A DNA stretch of 64,000 nt from Verrucomicrobiota bacterium. Its GTDB lineage: Bacteria > Verrucomicrobiota > Verrucomicrobiia > Opitutales > UBA2995. The stretch lies in assembly GCA_027622555.1 (NCBI GenBank), contig JAQBYJ010000009.1, positions 1 through 64,000 on the forward strand. The letters are read 5' to 3'. A program made the translations under genes and the position numbers. The first letter of the stretch is position 1; every line of letters starts with the position of its first letter. The notes below the pieces were generated by a model, which was not told the DNA's origin, searched no databases, and saw nothing but the letters and a program-made list of their open reading frames with translations. Below are positions 27,637-37,738 of this stretch, piece after piece.

Positions 27637-28596
27637 TTAAAGGTAAGCCTTTAAGTTTTTTTCTATTCTTTCGGATGCAGGAGTATTCAGATCGCCGATG
27701 GGAAACGTTTCTCCGGTGATCATCTCGAAAAGCTGCATGTAGCGACTTGCTAATTCGACAATCAGGTCATCCGGAGCCTTGGGAAGGATCTCATCTTTGT
27801 AAGGATCGCAGTGATCCCGAAACCAAAGACGAATAAATTCTTTATCAATATTTTCAGGATTTTCTCCGTTTGCAAAACGTTCCTCGTATGAACTAGCCAG
27901 CCAGTAACGACTGGAATCAGGTGTATGGATTTCGTCAATCAGACGAATGACCCCGTCCTTGTCTTTTCCAAATTCATATTTTGTATCTACCAGAATGAGT
28001 CCATGTTCTTTAGCTACCTCCTGACCGTATGCGAAAAGCTCAAGTGCTGCTTTAGAACAGATATCCAGGTCCTCTTTATTCATGAGCCCCATCTCAAGTA
28101 TTTGATCAAGACTCACTGGTTCGTCGTGTTCGGATTTGGTAGTGGGTGTCAGAATGTTTTTCGAAAGTTTTTGGCTTTTAATCAACCCTTCAGGCAATTC
28201 GTTGCCGCAATAGTTTCGACTGCCATTGTTGTAATGGGTCAAAAGCGATGTGCTCGTGGATCCGGTCATGTAACCTCGCACCACAAATTCTACCATAAAA
28301 ACTTCGCACTTTTTGCCAATCGTCACGGCTGGATCCGGAGTGTCCAGTAAGTGATTCGGAATGATGTGTTTGGTTTTTTCAAACCACCATTTGCTTGTTA
28401 AATTCAGAACTTGGCCTTTGAACGGAATGGCCGCCAGCACACGATCAAAAGCGCTCAATCGGTCGGTGCAAACGAATGCAATCGAGTCCTCCATGGGATA
28501 CACGTCCCGAACCTTGCCCTGAATCTTTTGGCCAGGCAGGTTAGTTTTTACTACACAGTTATTTATTTGAGATCGGATTATTTCTCGTCGGTCCAT
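27637..28596 (-). CDS. purC: SAICAR synthetase
   Basis: 319 residues, the long form. KIQGKVRDVY and the SAICAR signature LVDTKYEFG are present, with VEFVVRGYMTGS. It joins aspartate to CAIR. The 2-nt gap to purF and 6-nt gap from purQ place it in the middle of the operon. PurE/PurK, which make CAIR, are not in the window. Confidence 0.96.
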   Translation of the reverse strand: MDRREIIRSQINNCVVKTNLPGQKIQGKVRDVYPMEDSIAFVCTDRLSAFDRVLAAIPFKGQVLNLTSKWWFEKTKHIIPNHLLDTPDPAVTIGKKCEVFMVEFVVRGYMTGSTSTSLLTHYNNGSRNYCGNELPEGLIKSQKLSKNILTPTTKSEHDEPVSLDQILEMGLMNKEDLDICSKAALELFAYGQEVAKEHGLILVDTKYEFGKDKDGVIRLIDEIHTPDSSRYWLASSYEERFANGENPENIDKEFIRLWFRDHCDPYKDEILPKAPDDLIVELASRYMQLFEMITGETFPIGDLNTPASERIEKNLKAYL

Positions 28597-28602
28597 GGTC
28601 TA

Positions 28603-29859
28603 TTAAGAATAATATACAGCGTCTTGGAAAAAAGGATTCCAGAGTATGTGAGTGTTAAAAATTTGGTTTAGTGTTTCTTGGTCTTCAGGGTCTGCGAGTT
28701 CAATTTCCCAAAGGGTAGAGCGTTTGATTTCTTTGATTCCTGAAATGTGAAATCGATCTTTTAAAGTATCGAGTTTTTGTTTTCCAACAAAGTCATCTTT
28801 GTCGTGAACAAGGATTCTGATTTTAGAATCGTCCGTGGGGATTTCGGTTATATATTCTTTGTTCGAGTTGAACAGTTCCCCTGTTTGGATGATGTCTTCC
28901 TTTACCGTTCCATTGGCATCGCCAAGGTCAACTTCCCAGTGAGTCTTGCGCGTTATGTTGGCTTTTATTCCTGCAACCTCCAGCGCTTTTTGAACCGTGT
29001 GGGCAGTATTGTCTGTTATAAGCAGATTAATTGGGATTTCAAATCCGTTAAGCTTGGCCTTGTATTTGCCGACCGTCGCTTTTGGAGGATTAAATGCACA
29101 GGACTTCGATTCTTTTACTTGTTTCTCTTCAATGTATTCACGCATTGAAGTAAAGATTGGATCGCCGGCTGGAACTCTCTCCGGATGAGGCATGATGGCC
29201 ATTACATTTCCGGCAGGATTGGTAACTGCCGCAAGGTTATGGACCGATCCATTGGGATTAATTGGAAACCCCTCGGAAATTTCTCCTTCCGCATCGCTGT
29301 ATTGAAACGGCGTCTGTCCTGATGCGATCATTTCGGAAAGTAATTCGTCGGGGATAACAAATCGACCTTCTGCGTGTGCCAAAGGAATATGAATCGTGCT
29401 GCCTTCTTCGAGGTGACGTGTGAAGGCTGTTTTATTGGAAGCACCATTCATTCTCAAATGAGCAAACACATTATAGAATCCTGTGCCCAGAATATGCCCG
29501 TCTTTTTCCCGACGATTTGGGGCAAGAGCCATTCCTACGCGGTAGTCTCTTAATCCCGGTACCAGTCCGGTCTCGACCAGGATTTGAGCACCGTTGCAAA
29601 TTCCTAACACAGGTTTTCCTGTCTCGGATTGTTGCCGGATTATTTTCATTACGGGATCGAGTGAAGCAATTACACCGGCTCTGGATCGATCTTCATAAGA
29701 AAATCCTCCTACGATTACGTATCCATCAAACGCTTCGAGTAATTCGTAGGACTGGTTCCATAAAAACTCTACCGGTTCCATTCCAGCACGGCGAATAGCG
29801 GCGATGGATTCCGTTTCGCAATTGCTTCCGGGAAACTGAATAATGGCGACTCTAATCAT
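28603..29859 (-). CDS. purQ: FGAM synthase glutaminase PurQ with C-terminal PurS-like extension
   Basis: 418 residues from ATG 29859, whose ATGA overlaps the purM stop. An ATG seven codons upstream is open but less likely. Residues 1 to about 255 are PurQ: QFPGSNCE, nucleophile Cys in GICNGAQIL, and MPHPERV. The last 150 residues have no place in PurQ. They contain two segments of about 70-75 residues, each with the PurS layout of beta strand, helix (QKALEVAGI / LKDRFHISGI), WEVDL or WEIEL strand, and acidic linker to an end helix. The final NTHILWNPFFQDA resembles the PurS end. So PurS seems fused in duplicate behind PurQ. No separate purS is seen. It supplies ammonia to PurL. Confidence 0.88.
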   Translation of the reverse strand: MIRVAIIQFPGSNCETESIAAIRRAGMEPVEFLWNQSYELLEAFDGYVIVGGFSYEDRSRAGVIASLDPVMKIIRQQSETGKPVLGICNGAQILVETGLVPGLRDYRVGMALAPNRREKDGHILGTGFYNVFAHLRMNGASNKTAFTRHLEEGSTIHIPLAHAEGRFVIPDELLSEMIASGQTPFQYSDAEGEISEGFPINPNGSVHNLAAVTNPAGNVMAIMPHPERVPAGDPIFTSMREYIEEKQVKESKSCAFNPPKATVGKYKAKLNGFEIPINLLITDNTAHTVQKALEVAGIKANITRKTHWEVDLGDANGTVKEDIIQTGELFNSNKEYITEIPTDDSKIRILVHDKDDFVGKQKLDTLKDRFHISGIKEIKRSTLWEIELADPEDQETLNQIFNTHILWNPFFQDAVYYS

Positions 29860-30902
29860 TTGTGAAGATGTACGTCGCAAGGTCCTTCAATAATTTTTCC
29901 GATTTCGTATGAAGGAATATTCTTGAATTTTTTTAGGATTTCCAAAGCAGCTTTCTTGGAATCCTGGCGCACAATGATTACATAGCCGATACCCATATTG
30001 AAGGTTCGGAACATTTCGTGAGTATCAACCCTGCCGATATTTTGTATAACATCAAAGACTGGCAAACTTGGCCAAGACTTGATATCGATTTCTGCACGAC
30101 AGTTTACCGGGAGAACTCGAGGCACGTTTTCAATAAAACCACCGCCTGTAAGGTGAGCCATACCGTGAACGACAACTTCGGATTCAAGTAAAGCAAAAAC
30201 CGGATTCTTGTAATTTACGTGTGGAACTAACAGAGCATTGCCCACTGATGTTCCCAATTCAGGAATATTGCTTTCGGTTGTGTATCCACCAATATCAAAG
30301 AAAACTTTACGTGCGAGTGAGTAGCCATTGGTTTGCAGGCCCGATGAGGCGAGACCGATGATACAATCGCCAGCTTCGATGGTTGACCCGTTGATAAGTT
30401 TATCCTTTTCAACGAGACCGGTAACACAACCTACGATATCATGTTCATGGAGGTTGTAAGTGCTTGGCATTTCAGCCGTCTCTCCGCCAACTAATGAAAT
30501 TCCGTTCTCTCTGCAGGTATCTGTCATTCCGCGAACAATCTCTTCAACGATTTCTGGAACGAGTTTTTGATTTGCTACGTAATCGAGGAAGGTAAGGGGG
30601 GTGGCTCCGTGAACAATAATGTCGTTGCTCGTTGCGCTGACTACATCGATTCCAAGACCGTAAAACTTACCGGCCATTTTCCCCACAGAAACTTTGGTGC
30701 CAACTCCATCGATACTTTGGATGAGCACCGGTTTTTCGTAACCCTTGATGAGTTCAGTGAGATCGAACATCGAGCCGAAGCTCCCAAGTCCGGTAAGCAC
30801 ATGCGGAGAAAATGTGCTTTTAACGTGATCCTTGATGCGCATTACCGCTTCGTTTCCAGCGTCAATATCGACCCCGGCAGATTTATAATCAATTTTGCTC
30901 AT
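29856..30902 (-). CDS. purM: Phosphoribosylformylglycinamidine cyclo-ligase (AIR synthetase)
   Basis: 348 residues. It starts YKSAGVDIDAGNEAV, then QSIDGVGTK, LVGGETAEMP and HLTGGGFIEN, all AIR synthetase landmarks. It closes the imidazole ring in step 5. It overlaps purL by 4 nt and purQ by 4 nt, so all three are translationally coupled. Confidence 0.97.
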   Translation of the reverse strand: MSKIDYKSAGVDIDAGNEAVMRIKDHVKSTFSPHVLTGLGSFGSMFDLTELIKGYEKPVLIQSIDGVGTKVSVGKMAGKFYGLGIDVVSATSNDIIVHGATPLTFLDYVANQKLVPEIVEEIVRGMTDTCRENGISLVGGETAEMPSTYNLHEHDIVGCVTGLVEKDKLINGSTIEAGDCIIGLASSGLQTNGYSLARKVFFDIGGYTTESNIPELGTSVGNALLVPHVNYKNPVFALLESEVVVHGMAHLTGGGFIENVPRVLPVNCRAEIDIKSWPSLPVFDVIQNIGRVDTHEMFRTFNMGIGYVIIVRQDSKKAALEILKKFKNIPSYEIGKIIEGPCDVHLHK

Positions 30903-33238
30903 AATAATTTTTCACGTAACCCGTTTTCCCAGCGCTCCTTTGCCTGGGAGAGATCGAGGTCTATGGTGTTGTTTAGGTTGATACGTTTGTTCGTGGAAGT
31001 AGTTCCTATGTGTTCGTAATAAAGATTTCTTTCGCTCAAAAGCGTTGTAACTGCAGCAAAATTGTCAGGGGTTATTTCAAGAATGAATCCCCCTGTTTCT
31101 GAGAAAAGGCTTTGCAAATCGGATAGCTCGGAATCGATTTCAACTTTAAACCCGATTTTGTTTTCGAAGCTCATTTCTGCCAAAGCTACTGCCAGACCTC
31201 CGTCCGAGATATCATGCGATGCTTCAATCAGGCTTGAATCAATCAAGTCGATCACGGCGTACAGCTGAGCTTGAACTTCTTCCAGGTCGGGGCAGGGCAC
31301 GTTTGCTCCGAGCTCGCCATTGAGGTCGTAATATACCGATCCGCCAAGCTCATTCTTTCGAGCACCTATCATTATTATGGCTGAATCTTCGTGCTTGAAA
31401 GATAAAGAAACAGCTTTCGAAACGTCCGGCAGTTTCCCCACGCAGCCTATCATTGGACTTGCTGGAATACTTCCAGTTCGAGATTCGTTATAAAGAGAAA
31501 CATTTCCGGCTACGATCGGAACGGGGAATCCGGGATGTTCTTTCAAGTGGATTGCTTTACAGGCGTCTGCCACACCGTGGATACTTGCTACAAAAATTCC
31601 CATTTGACTCTCCTTCTCCGGATTACCGAAACATAGGCAATCAGTGACAGCTTGCGGTGAGCCACCAACTGCTGCGATATTTCGAAAAGCTTCCACGACC
31701 GCATTGATAGCTCCCTGGCGCGCATCAATCAACCCATAACGTGGATTTTGATCCATGGTAACTGCTATTCCGATGTTGCGAATCTCTTCCGGATATTCAT
31801 CGCCTTGAAATGGTTTAATCACTCCTGCATCGGCTTTCCCTGCTTCGATGACCGTATTGCCTTGAACCTGCTTGTCGTAAGTTTCGAAAACTGGGGCTCG
31901 TGATGCAATGTTCTCATGGGCCAGGAGGTCTAGCAACAGCTGAGAAAGATCCTCCGGTTCGCTTAGATTTGGCTCTGAAAGTTCGGGTTTTTGATATTTG
32001 TAGGGGCGATTATAAACGAGACCTTCGGTAACTTCTTTCGCTTTTGCGTCGACTAAGATTTTACCTTTATAAGTCACTTTAAATTGGCCATCACCTCTGA
32101 TTTTTCCGACTACACATGCCGCAGCGCCCTTTGAGATATTTGGGAAATCAAAGGTTTTATTGTAGTGATCCAGAATGAGCTGAGTAACTTCTGGTGGGGA
32201 TGCCCACATGAATCTTTCCTGGGTTTCCGAGCAGAGGATAACAGCCGGGGCCAGATTTTCCATACCGAGGTGGACATCATCAAGAAATACATCTGCGCCA
32301 TAGCCGGCTGCGTCTGCAATTTCCACACTAGCGCAAGCAATCCCGCCTGCTCCAAGGTCTTTGAAACCAACTTTATCGATAAGATTTTTCTCTTTGAGAA
32401 TTTTGCACAACTCGTAGGTCGACTTTAAAATGTGTCGTTCAAGAAATGCATTTGGGTCTTGAACGGCTCCCTTGTTTTTCTCTTTTTCCTCTTCTTCCAA
32501 TTCTAAAGAAGCAAAGGAAGCTCCACCAAAGCCACTGTTATCAGTTGGTTTACCGATTAAAATCAAGTCGTGCCCCTCAGCATTTGCGGGGGCGTAGGAG
32601 TGAATAATGTCCTCCTCGCATATGGCTCCCAGTGTTAGCACCGTGACCAAACAATTCTCATTGTAGCCGGGGTGGTAATAAAGATCTCCGCAAACATTCG
32701 GAACGCCGAGCGGATTTCCGTAACCGGCGATTCCGGCGACGACCCCTTCATGAATCCACTTGGACTTGGGTTGTTTGATATCTCCGAATCTCAGGCCATC
32801 ACCGATCGCAATAACTTTGGCTCCCATACAGCAGACATCCCTTACATTTCCGCCCACGCCGGTCGCCGCACCTTCGTAGGGCACGATCTGGCTTGGGTGA
32901 TTGTGAGACTCGTGAGAAAGCGCAATTCCGTATCGTTTGCCAGCATTGTCAGTAGCTACACCGACAATCCCAGCGTCTTCTTTGGGTCCCAGAATCACGT
33001 TTGGACCATTCGTAACAAATGCTCCAAGGTGGACACGGCTGCTTTTGTAAGAGCAATGCTCAGATCCTTGAATCGACCATAGCACGCATTCCGCCAGGGT
33101 AGGGGGACGCTCCAGGATTTCGTTCTGAATTTTCAGAGCTTCGTCCGGTGTCAGTGCCAGATTGTAATTTTTCAGCAGTTGCTGAATCTGGTCGTTAGTT
33201 TTATTATTGAAGTCCAGGGTCTCGTCTTTAAGGGACAT
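30899..33238 (-). CDS. purL: FGAM synthase subunit PurL (small type)
   Basis: 779 residues from the ATG at 33238. The frame stays open for 23 more codons but the conserved family start follows this Met. EHCSYKSSR holds the catalytic His; SHNHPSQIVPYEGAATGVGG is the nucleotide loop. There is no PurS-like domain in front and no glutaminase behind, so this is the small PurL that needs PurS and PurQ, here both provided by the fused gene two places downstream. It is the first gene of the purine operon. Confidence 0.96.
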   Translation of the reverse strand: MSLKDETLDFNNKTNDQIQQLLKNYNLALTPDEALKIQNEILERPPTLAECVLWSIQGSEHCSYKSSRVHLGAFVTNGPNVILGPKEDAGIVGVATDNAGKRYGIALSHESHNHPSQIVPYEGAATGVGGNVRDVCCMGAKVIAIGDGLRFGDIKQPKSKWIHEGVVAGIAGYGNPLGVPNVCGDLYYHPGYNENCLVTVLTLGAICEEDIIHSYAPANAEGHDLILIGKPTDNSGFGGASFASLELEEEEKEKNKGAVQDPNAFLERHILKSTYELCKILKEKNLIDKVGFKDLGAGGIACASVEIADAAGYGADVFLDDVHLGMENLAPAVILCSETQERFMWASPPEVTQLILDHYNKTFDFPNISKGAAACVVGKIRGDGQFKVTYKGKILVDAKAKEVTEGLVYNRPYKYQKPELSEPNLSEPEDLSQLLLDLLAHENIASRAPVFETYDKQVQGNTVIEAGKADAGVIKPFQGDEYPEEIRNIGIAVTMDQNPRYGLIDARQGAINAVVEAFRNIAAVGGSPQAVTDCLCFGNPEKESQMGIFVASIHGVADACKAIHLKEHPGFPVPIVAGNVSLYNESRTGSIPASPMIGCVGKLPDVSKAVSLSFKHEDSAIIMIGARKNELGGSVYYDLNGELGANVPCPDLEEVQAQLYAVIDLIDSSLIEASHDISDGGLAVALAEMSFENKIGFKVEIDSELSDLQSLFSETGGFILEITPDNFAAVTTLLSERNLYYEHIGTTSTNKRINLNNTIDLDLSQAKERWENGLREKLL

Positions 33239-33293
33239 TAATGGCGGCGGATTGGATGGATGGACGAGTAAAATAAGTTTTGTTCCAGAAAGG

Positions 33294-33351
33294 ATTCCCC
33301 AGTGCAAGACAGATGTTAAACAATGTTTCAGTTTTGTGCTATCTGGGGAAT
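33294..33351. promoter_or_regulatory. Nested inverted repeat in the purine operon leader
   Basis: Perfect 9-bp arms ATTCCCCAG (33294-33302) and CTGGGGAAT (33343-33351) enclose a second palindrome AAACA-A-TGTTT (33318-33328) centred on nearly the same point. It lies 56-113 nt before the purL ATG, in the spacer after the HAD gene. It could be an operator for a dimeric repressor or an RNA hairpin. No known purine riboswitch core is visible. Function is inference. Confidence 0.4.
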
Positions 33352-33367
33352 ATCTGACAGCTTTTGC

Positions 33368-34054
33368 TTAGCCTGCTCGGACAGAACGGCGAATTTTACC
33401 TTCAACCAAACGAAGGTCTTTAAAATCTCGAATGCCTTCAACACCCCAAATATTGGCCTGGGTATATTGGTCCCCCCGACCTAAAAATTCGTAACCCAGT
33501 TCGTTGGCAAAGCGCATATCGGACCTTGAGTCACCGATATACACGACTGAATCGAAATCTGAACCGTGCTTTTGTCTGGCCTCCCTATGAGCGGCTTTCG
33601 TGGCCTCTTTTTTGTATTCGTAATCGCAACACGAATACAGGATCCAATTATCGAAATCAAAACCTGCTGCGGTTAACTTCAATTCAGATGTAAAACGCCA
33701 ACTGGCGGTCGCTACGGCAAACATGTAATGGTCGCTGTCTTCCAGGTATTCAATGAACTTGTGTGCCCCAGCAATTGGCGGAACTGCGGCCGGATCCTCG
33801 TCCAGATGGGTGCTGAAGAGTTCAATGAATCGAGTTCTGCAGCGCTCGATATCGTCAGGGTGGCAGAGTTGTCCGAGTTCTTCCCTCATGACTTCTCGAA
33901 TAATGCCACTGTCCGTCGGGTTGGAATACGCATCCCAATTTGTTTTTATTTGGGGTAAACCCAGGCTTTCGCAAACAGCTTGAGGAAAGTATTTGTTCTC
34001 CAGGTGGAGTGAATCCACCAGAGTGCCGTCAATATCGAGGAGGATGAGGATCAT
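33368..34054 (-). CDS. HAD-superfamily phosphatase
   Basis: 228 residues. Motif I is LILLDIDGTLVDS (nucleophile D8, acid D10), ATAS is motif II, the Lys is in EYKKEATK, and YIGDSRSDMRFA is motif IV. A helical type-1 cap (residues 15-85) is present, giving a phosphoglycolate phosphatase-like shape. Substrate unknown. It lies 35 nt after ffh and could share its transcript; purL starts 129 nt further on. Confidence 0.85.
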   Translation of the reverse strand: MILILLDIDGTLVDSLHLENKYFPQAVCESLGLPQIKTNWDAYSNPTDSGIIREVMREELGQLCHPDDIERCRTRFIELFSTHLDEDPAAVPPIAGAHKFIEYLEDSDHYMFAVATASWRFTSELKLTAAGFDFDNWILYSCCDYEYKKEATKAAHREARQKHGSDFDSVVYIGDSRSDMRFANELGYEFLGRGDQYTQANIWGVEGIRDFKDLRLVEGKIRRSVRAG

Positions 34055-34089
34055 GGCAGGTAGTTAAATTTTCCAATGTCGTGAATTGA

Positions 34090-35451
34090 TTAAAAACCAC
34101 CGGGAAGACCACCGGGGAATCCTCCCATGCCGCCACCTTTTTTACCCATCATCTTTTGCATGCGTTTCATTTTGCCGCCGCGCATCATTTTCATCATTTT
34201 TTTCATCTGGGTAAATTGTTTTAAAAGTTGGTTTACATCGGCAACCCGAGTGCCTGAACCATTGGCTATACGAACCCGACGGCTTCCGTTAATTAGCCCG
34301 GGGCGACTCCGTTCCTTTAGGGTCATTGAAAGAATAATGGCTTCTGTCTGTCCCATTTGCTTGGTTTCTTTGTCACCTACTTGTATGCCGTTCAAACCCG
34401 GCATCATGCCCATGATTTTATCCAATGAACCCAGTTTCTTTACCTGGCGCATTTGGGAGAGAAAGTCGTTCAGATCGAAATCCGCACTCTTCATTTTCTC
34501 CGCCATTCGCTCGGCTTCGTCCTGGTCGATTTTTTCTTGGGCCTGCTCAACCAGGGTAACGACGTCGCCCATCCCTAAAATTCGCCCAGCCATCCGATCA
34601 GGGTGGAAGACCTCAAAGTCGTCCATTTTCTCGCCCGTCCCTGCAAATTTTATAGGGACCTGGGTGATGGACTTCATGGAAAGGGCGGCACCGCCTCGGG
34701 CATCGCCGTCGAGCTTGGTAAGGATTATCCCAGTGAGGCCAACCTCATCGTTAAAATGGCTGGCTACGTTGACCGCCTCCTGACCCAGGGCGGAATCAGC
34801 GACCAGAATGATTTCGTCTGGCTTGATGGTGTCCCGGAGTTTTTTTAGTTCTCCTACCAGATCGGTATCGATTTGCAAACGTCCGGCAGTATCAAAAAGT
34901 AATACATTGGCGTCCTCATCCTGGGCATAACGCAGGGCGCGTTTACCAATAAAAGGGACATCTTTTGTGCTTCGATCGGAAAAGAAAAGTAGTTCTTCCT
35001 GTTTTGCCAGAGTCTCCAGCTGATCGATTGCGGCTGGACGGTACACATCGCAACCAACCACCAGGGGTTTAAGGCCCTGTTTTTTAAGATGACGGGCCAA
35101 TTTTGCGGTCGAAGTTGTCTTTCCAGCGCCATGGAGACCTATCATCATGATCTTTAGCGGGCGGTTCTCCGACAATTCTGCAGTGCCTTCCCCGAGCAGC
35201 TTCGTCAGTTCATCATTGATGATTTTAACTACCTGCTGTCCTGGAGTAACCGAAGAAAGCACGTCCTGGCCAATACAAGCCTCCTGGACCTGATCCACAA
35301 ATTGCCTGGCTACTTTAAAATGAACATCGGCAGACAGAAGGGCCGTACGAACCTCCTTAAGGGCTTCCGCCATGTTTTCTTCGCTTAGTTTTCCAACGCC
35401 GCGTAAATTGCGGATGGTTTTTCCAATTCTATCGGTCAGGTTATCGAACAT
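34090..35451 (-). CDS. ffh: Signal recognition particle protein Ffh
   Basis: 453 residues from ATG 35451, where the conserved [10 protein letters not shown] start lies. A GTG 17 codons upstream is open but gives an unconserved tail. The N domain covers 1-90; the G domain has [16 protein letters not shown] and [10 protein letters not shown]. The M domain carries the RNA-binding [11 protein letters not shown], and the end is rich in Met and Gly-Gly. With 4.5S RNA (not seen here) it targets membrane proteins to FtsY. Confidence 0.96.
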   Translation of the reverse strand: MFDNLTDRIGKTIRNLRGVGKLSEENMAEALKEVRTALLSADVHFKVARQFVDQVQEACIGQDVLSSVTPGQQVVKIINDELTKLLGEGTAELSENRPLKIMMIGLHGAGKTTSTAKLARHLKKQGLKPLVVGCDVYRPAAIDQLETLAKQEELLFFSDRSTKDVPFIGKRALRYAQDEDANVLLFDTAGRLQIDTDLVGELKKLRDTIKPDEIILVADSALGQEAVNVASHFNDEVGLTGIILTKLDGDARGGAALSMKSITQVPIKFAGTGEKMDDFEVFHPDRMAGRILGMGDVVTLVEQAQEKIDQDEAERMAEKMKSADFDLNDFLSQMRQVKKLGSLDKIMGMMPGLNGIQVGDKETKQMGQTEAIILSMTLKERSRPGLINGSRRVRIANGSGTRVADVNQLLKQFTQMKKMMKMMRGGKMKRMQKMMGKKGGGMGGFPGGLPGGF

Positions 35452-35576
35452 ATGAGCTTTGGGGGAAAGGTTGGGAATTAAGAGAATCGTTTCCATAGAC
35501 ACAATTAATTTCGCGGAAAAAGAAACAGGTTATCGTTTTTCGTTGATTGAACGACCAACGAAGCAATGGTTCCGGT

Positions 35577-36605
35577 ATGATATTGGGGATTGAAAGTTCC
35601 TGTGACGAATCGGCCCTGGCGGTATTTCATCCGGACCGAGGACTTTTGGTAGATCTGGTCTACTCGCAGATTCAGACACACCAAGAGTACGGTGGAATTG
35701 TACCTGATCTTGCAAGTCGTGAACACCTGGAAGCATTTGTTCCGCTTCTGGATAAGCTTAAAACTAAAGTTGATATAAATGAGCTTTCAAAAATTGCGGT
35801 CACGACTGGACCTGGCCTTGCCAGTTGCCTTGCCCTTGGGCTTGCGTTAGGTCGAAGCTTGGCGCTTGCGCTGGATATCCCTATTGTCGGAGTTAACCAT
35901 TTGCGCGGACATGTTTTTTCTCCTTTTATTTCGCTTCACAATGATGATCCCCGGAATTTTCACACCGCCTATCAGGATTTGCTACCTCATCTGGGCCTGA
36001 TCGTTTCGGGAGGAAATACGGTATTGTTTGAGATCAATTCAGATATGGAGGTAGTTGTGCTGGGAGAAACTATTGACGACGCAGCAGGAGAAGCACTTGA
36101 CAAAGGAGCCAAACTTTTAGGCATGCCATACCCGGGCGGTCCGCTGATAGAAAAGGCGGCCATGGGTGGTCGACCGAATCAATTCGATTTTCCTCGCGGC
36201 ATGGTTCATTCGTCGGAGGTTAAATTCAGTTTTTCCGGCTTGAAAACAAGTCTTCGTTACCGGCTTGAAAAACTGTCAGATGCAGAACTTGCGAAACATC
36301 TTCCTGGCCTGTGTGCGAGTTACCAACAAGCAGTGGTTGACGCCTTAACTAAAAAGACAGGCTCGGTGTTGAAATGGGGGCGATTTAAGAGCCTTGGCTT
36401 GTCAGGTGGTGTAGCAAATAATCAGGCACTTCGCCAATCTTTCTCCGGGTTGGCGGATGAAGAAGGAGTTCCTCTACTGGTAGCTAAACCAAATCAAACA
36501 GGTGATAATGCAGGTATGATTGCTTTTGCTGCATTTCTGGATTCGGCTGGAACGGTTTTAGACGAATCCCGGCTTTGCGTTGAACCTGGTTGGAGAATTA
36601 CCTAA
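35577..36605 (+). CDS. tsaD: tRNA N6-threonylcarbamoyladenosine synthase subunit TsaD
   Basis: 342 residues from ATG 35577; a TTG ten codons upstream only adds a non-conserved tail before ILGIESSCDE. The metal His pair is in NHLRGH, and SGGNT, GEALDKGAK and SGGVANN are ASKHA nucleotide-binding motifs. It transfers threonylcarbamoyl to A37 of ANN-decoding tRNAs. Divergent from ffh across 125 bp. Confidence 0.96.
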   Translation: MILGIESSCDESALAVFHPDRGLLVDLVYSQIQTHQEYGGIVPDLASREHLEAFVPLLDKLKTKVDINELSKIAVTTGPGLASCLALGLALGRSLALALDIPIVGVNHLRGHVFSPFISLHNDDPRNFHTAYQDLLPHLGLIVSGGNTVLFEINSDMEVVVLGETIDDAAGEALDKGAKLLGMPYPGGPLIEKAAMGGRPNQFDFPRGMVHSSEVKFSFSGLKTSLRYRLEKLSDAELAKHLPGLCASYQQAVVDALTKKTGSVLKWGRFKSLGLSGGVANNQALRQSFSGLADEEGVPLLVAKPNQTGDNAGMIAFAAFLDSAGTVLDESRLCVEPGWRIT

Positions 36606-36766
36606 GGATCGCGAATGTTGTCCTATGAAAAATCTGTTAAAGCCAATTCTCAACCGAAATTCCCTTTAGAACAGGCTTTTGAACGCCAAATTTAATGTAA
36701 GTTTGGGATATTTTACTTTCATGAAAAAAACCTGTATTACTGTTAATATTTCGAAATCACCTATCT

Positions 36767-37738
36767 ATGTCTTCTTCTTCTCTCAAATTGTCAGCTCGCG
36801 AAGTGCAAAAACTATCTGCTGATCTAAAGAATAATATTAATCAGGTTATAAAGGGGAAGGAAGACGTTGTTGAAAACGCGGTAATTTGTTTCCTTTGTGG
36901 AGGGCATCTACTCATTGAAGATCTACCTGGTGTCGGTAAAACCACCTTGGCCTACTCACTGGCCAAATCCTTGGATTGCGATTTTTCAAGAATCCAATTT
37001 ACCAGTGATTTGTTACCAAGCGATGTAACGGGTGTAAGTGTTTTCGATGATCAAACGCGTGGCTTCATTTTTAAAAAGGGACCCATCTTTTCAAATATTG
37101 TGCTGGCTGACGAAATTAATCGGACCACCCCAAAAACTCAATCGAGTCTTTTGGAGGTGATGGATAGAGGTAAACTCTCGGTCGATGGAGAAACCTACGA
37201 TGTGGGTAGTCCGTTCATGGTAATCGCCACTCAAAATCCTGTAGATTACGAAGGCACTTTCCCGTTGCCCGATTCTCAGATGGACCGGTTTTTTATGCGT
37301 CTCCACATGGGATATCCGGACTTTGAAAGTGAGTTGGAGATCCTTTCGGCAAAGGACAATAACTATGACAATCTGGACATCAAACCGGTTCTGTCTCCAG
37401 AGGATGTAAATGCCTGTCAGGCTCATGTCAGGGAAGTTTTTGTTGAAGATACTGTGCTCCACTATTTGGTAAAGATCGTAGAAGCTACGAGAACAGACAC
37501 CGAGTTCCGGCATGGTATCAGCCCCCGGGGAGCTATAGCTCTCAAGGCTGCCTCTCAGGCGCGGGCGTTGTATTATGGCCGTGATTTTGTTATTCCTGAG
37601 GATGTCTTCTCCATGGTTATTCCGGTGTTTGTTCATCGGTTGGCGCTAAAAAGGAGTACCTCTGATCCTCTTGAAGAACGACGTGTAGTTACTTCCTTAT
37701 TACGCAGTATTTGTGATGCCGTAACCCAGCCGATATGA
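36767..37738 (+). CDS. MoxR-family AAA+ ATPase
   Basis: 323 residues. [14 protein letters not shown] is Walker [14 protein letters not shown] is Walker [24 protein letters not shown] is the MoxR sensor-1 segment. MoxR ATPases act as chaperones for VWA or DUF58 partners; the partner here is the next gene, overlapping by ATGA. With the transglutaminase behind it, this is the common MoxR-DUF58-TgpA set. Confidence 0.94.
   Translation: MSSSSLKLSAREVQKLSADLKNNINQVIKGKEDVVENAVICFLCGGHLLIEDLPGVGKTTLAYSLAKSLDCDFSRIQFTSDLLPSDVTGVSVFDDQTRGFIFKKGPIFSNIVLADEINRTTPKTQSSLLEVMDRGKLSVDGETYDVGSPFMVIATQNPVDYEGTFPLPDSQMDRFFMRLHMGYPDFESELEILSAKDNNYDNLDIKPVLSPEDVNACQAHVREVFVEDTVLHYLVKIVEATRTDTEFRHGISPRGAIALKAASQARALYYGRDFVIPEDVFSMVIPVFVHRLALKRSTSDPLEERRVVTSLLRSICDAVTQPI

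Noticed and set aside
33239-33307. N-terminal extension of purL
   Set aside because: The frame is open, but the residues are not family-like, and the inner ATG at 33238 gives the conserved start.
35452-35502. GTG start of ffh with a 17-residue extension
   Set aside because: The family start [10 protein letters not shown] matches the ATG at 35451.
37091-37636. 181-residue minus-strand ORF inside moxR
   Set aside because: Antisense shadow; MoxR motifs are complete on the plus strand and the shadow has no recognisable domain.
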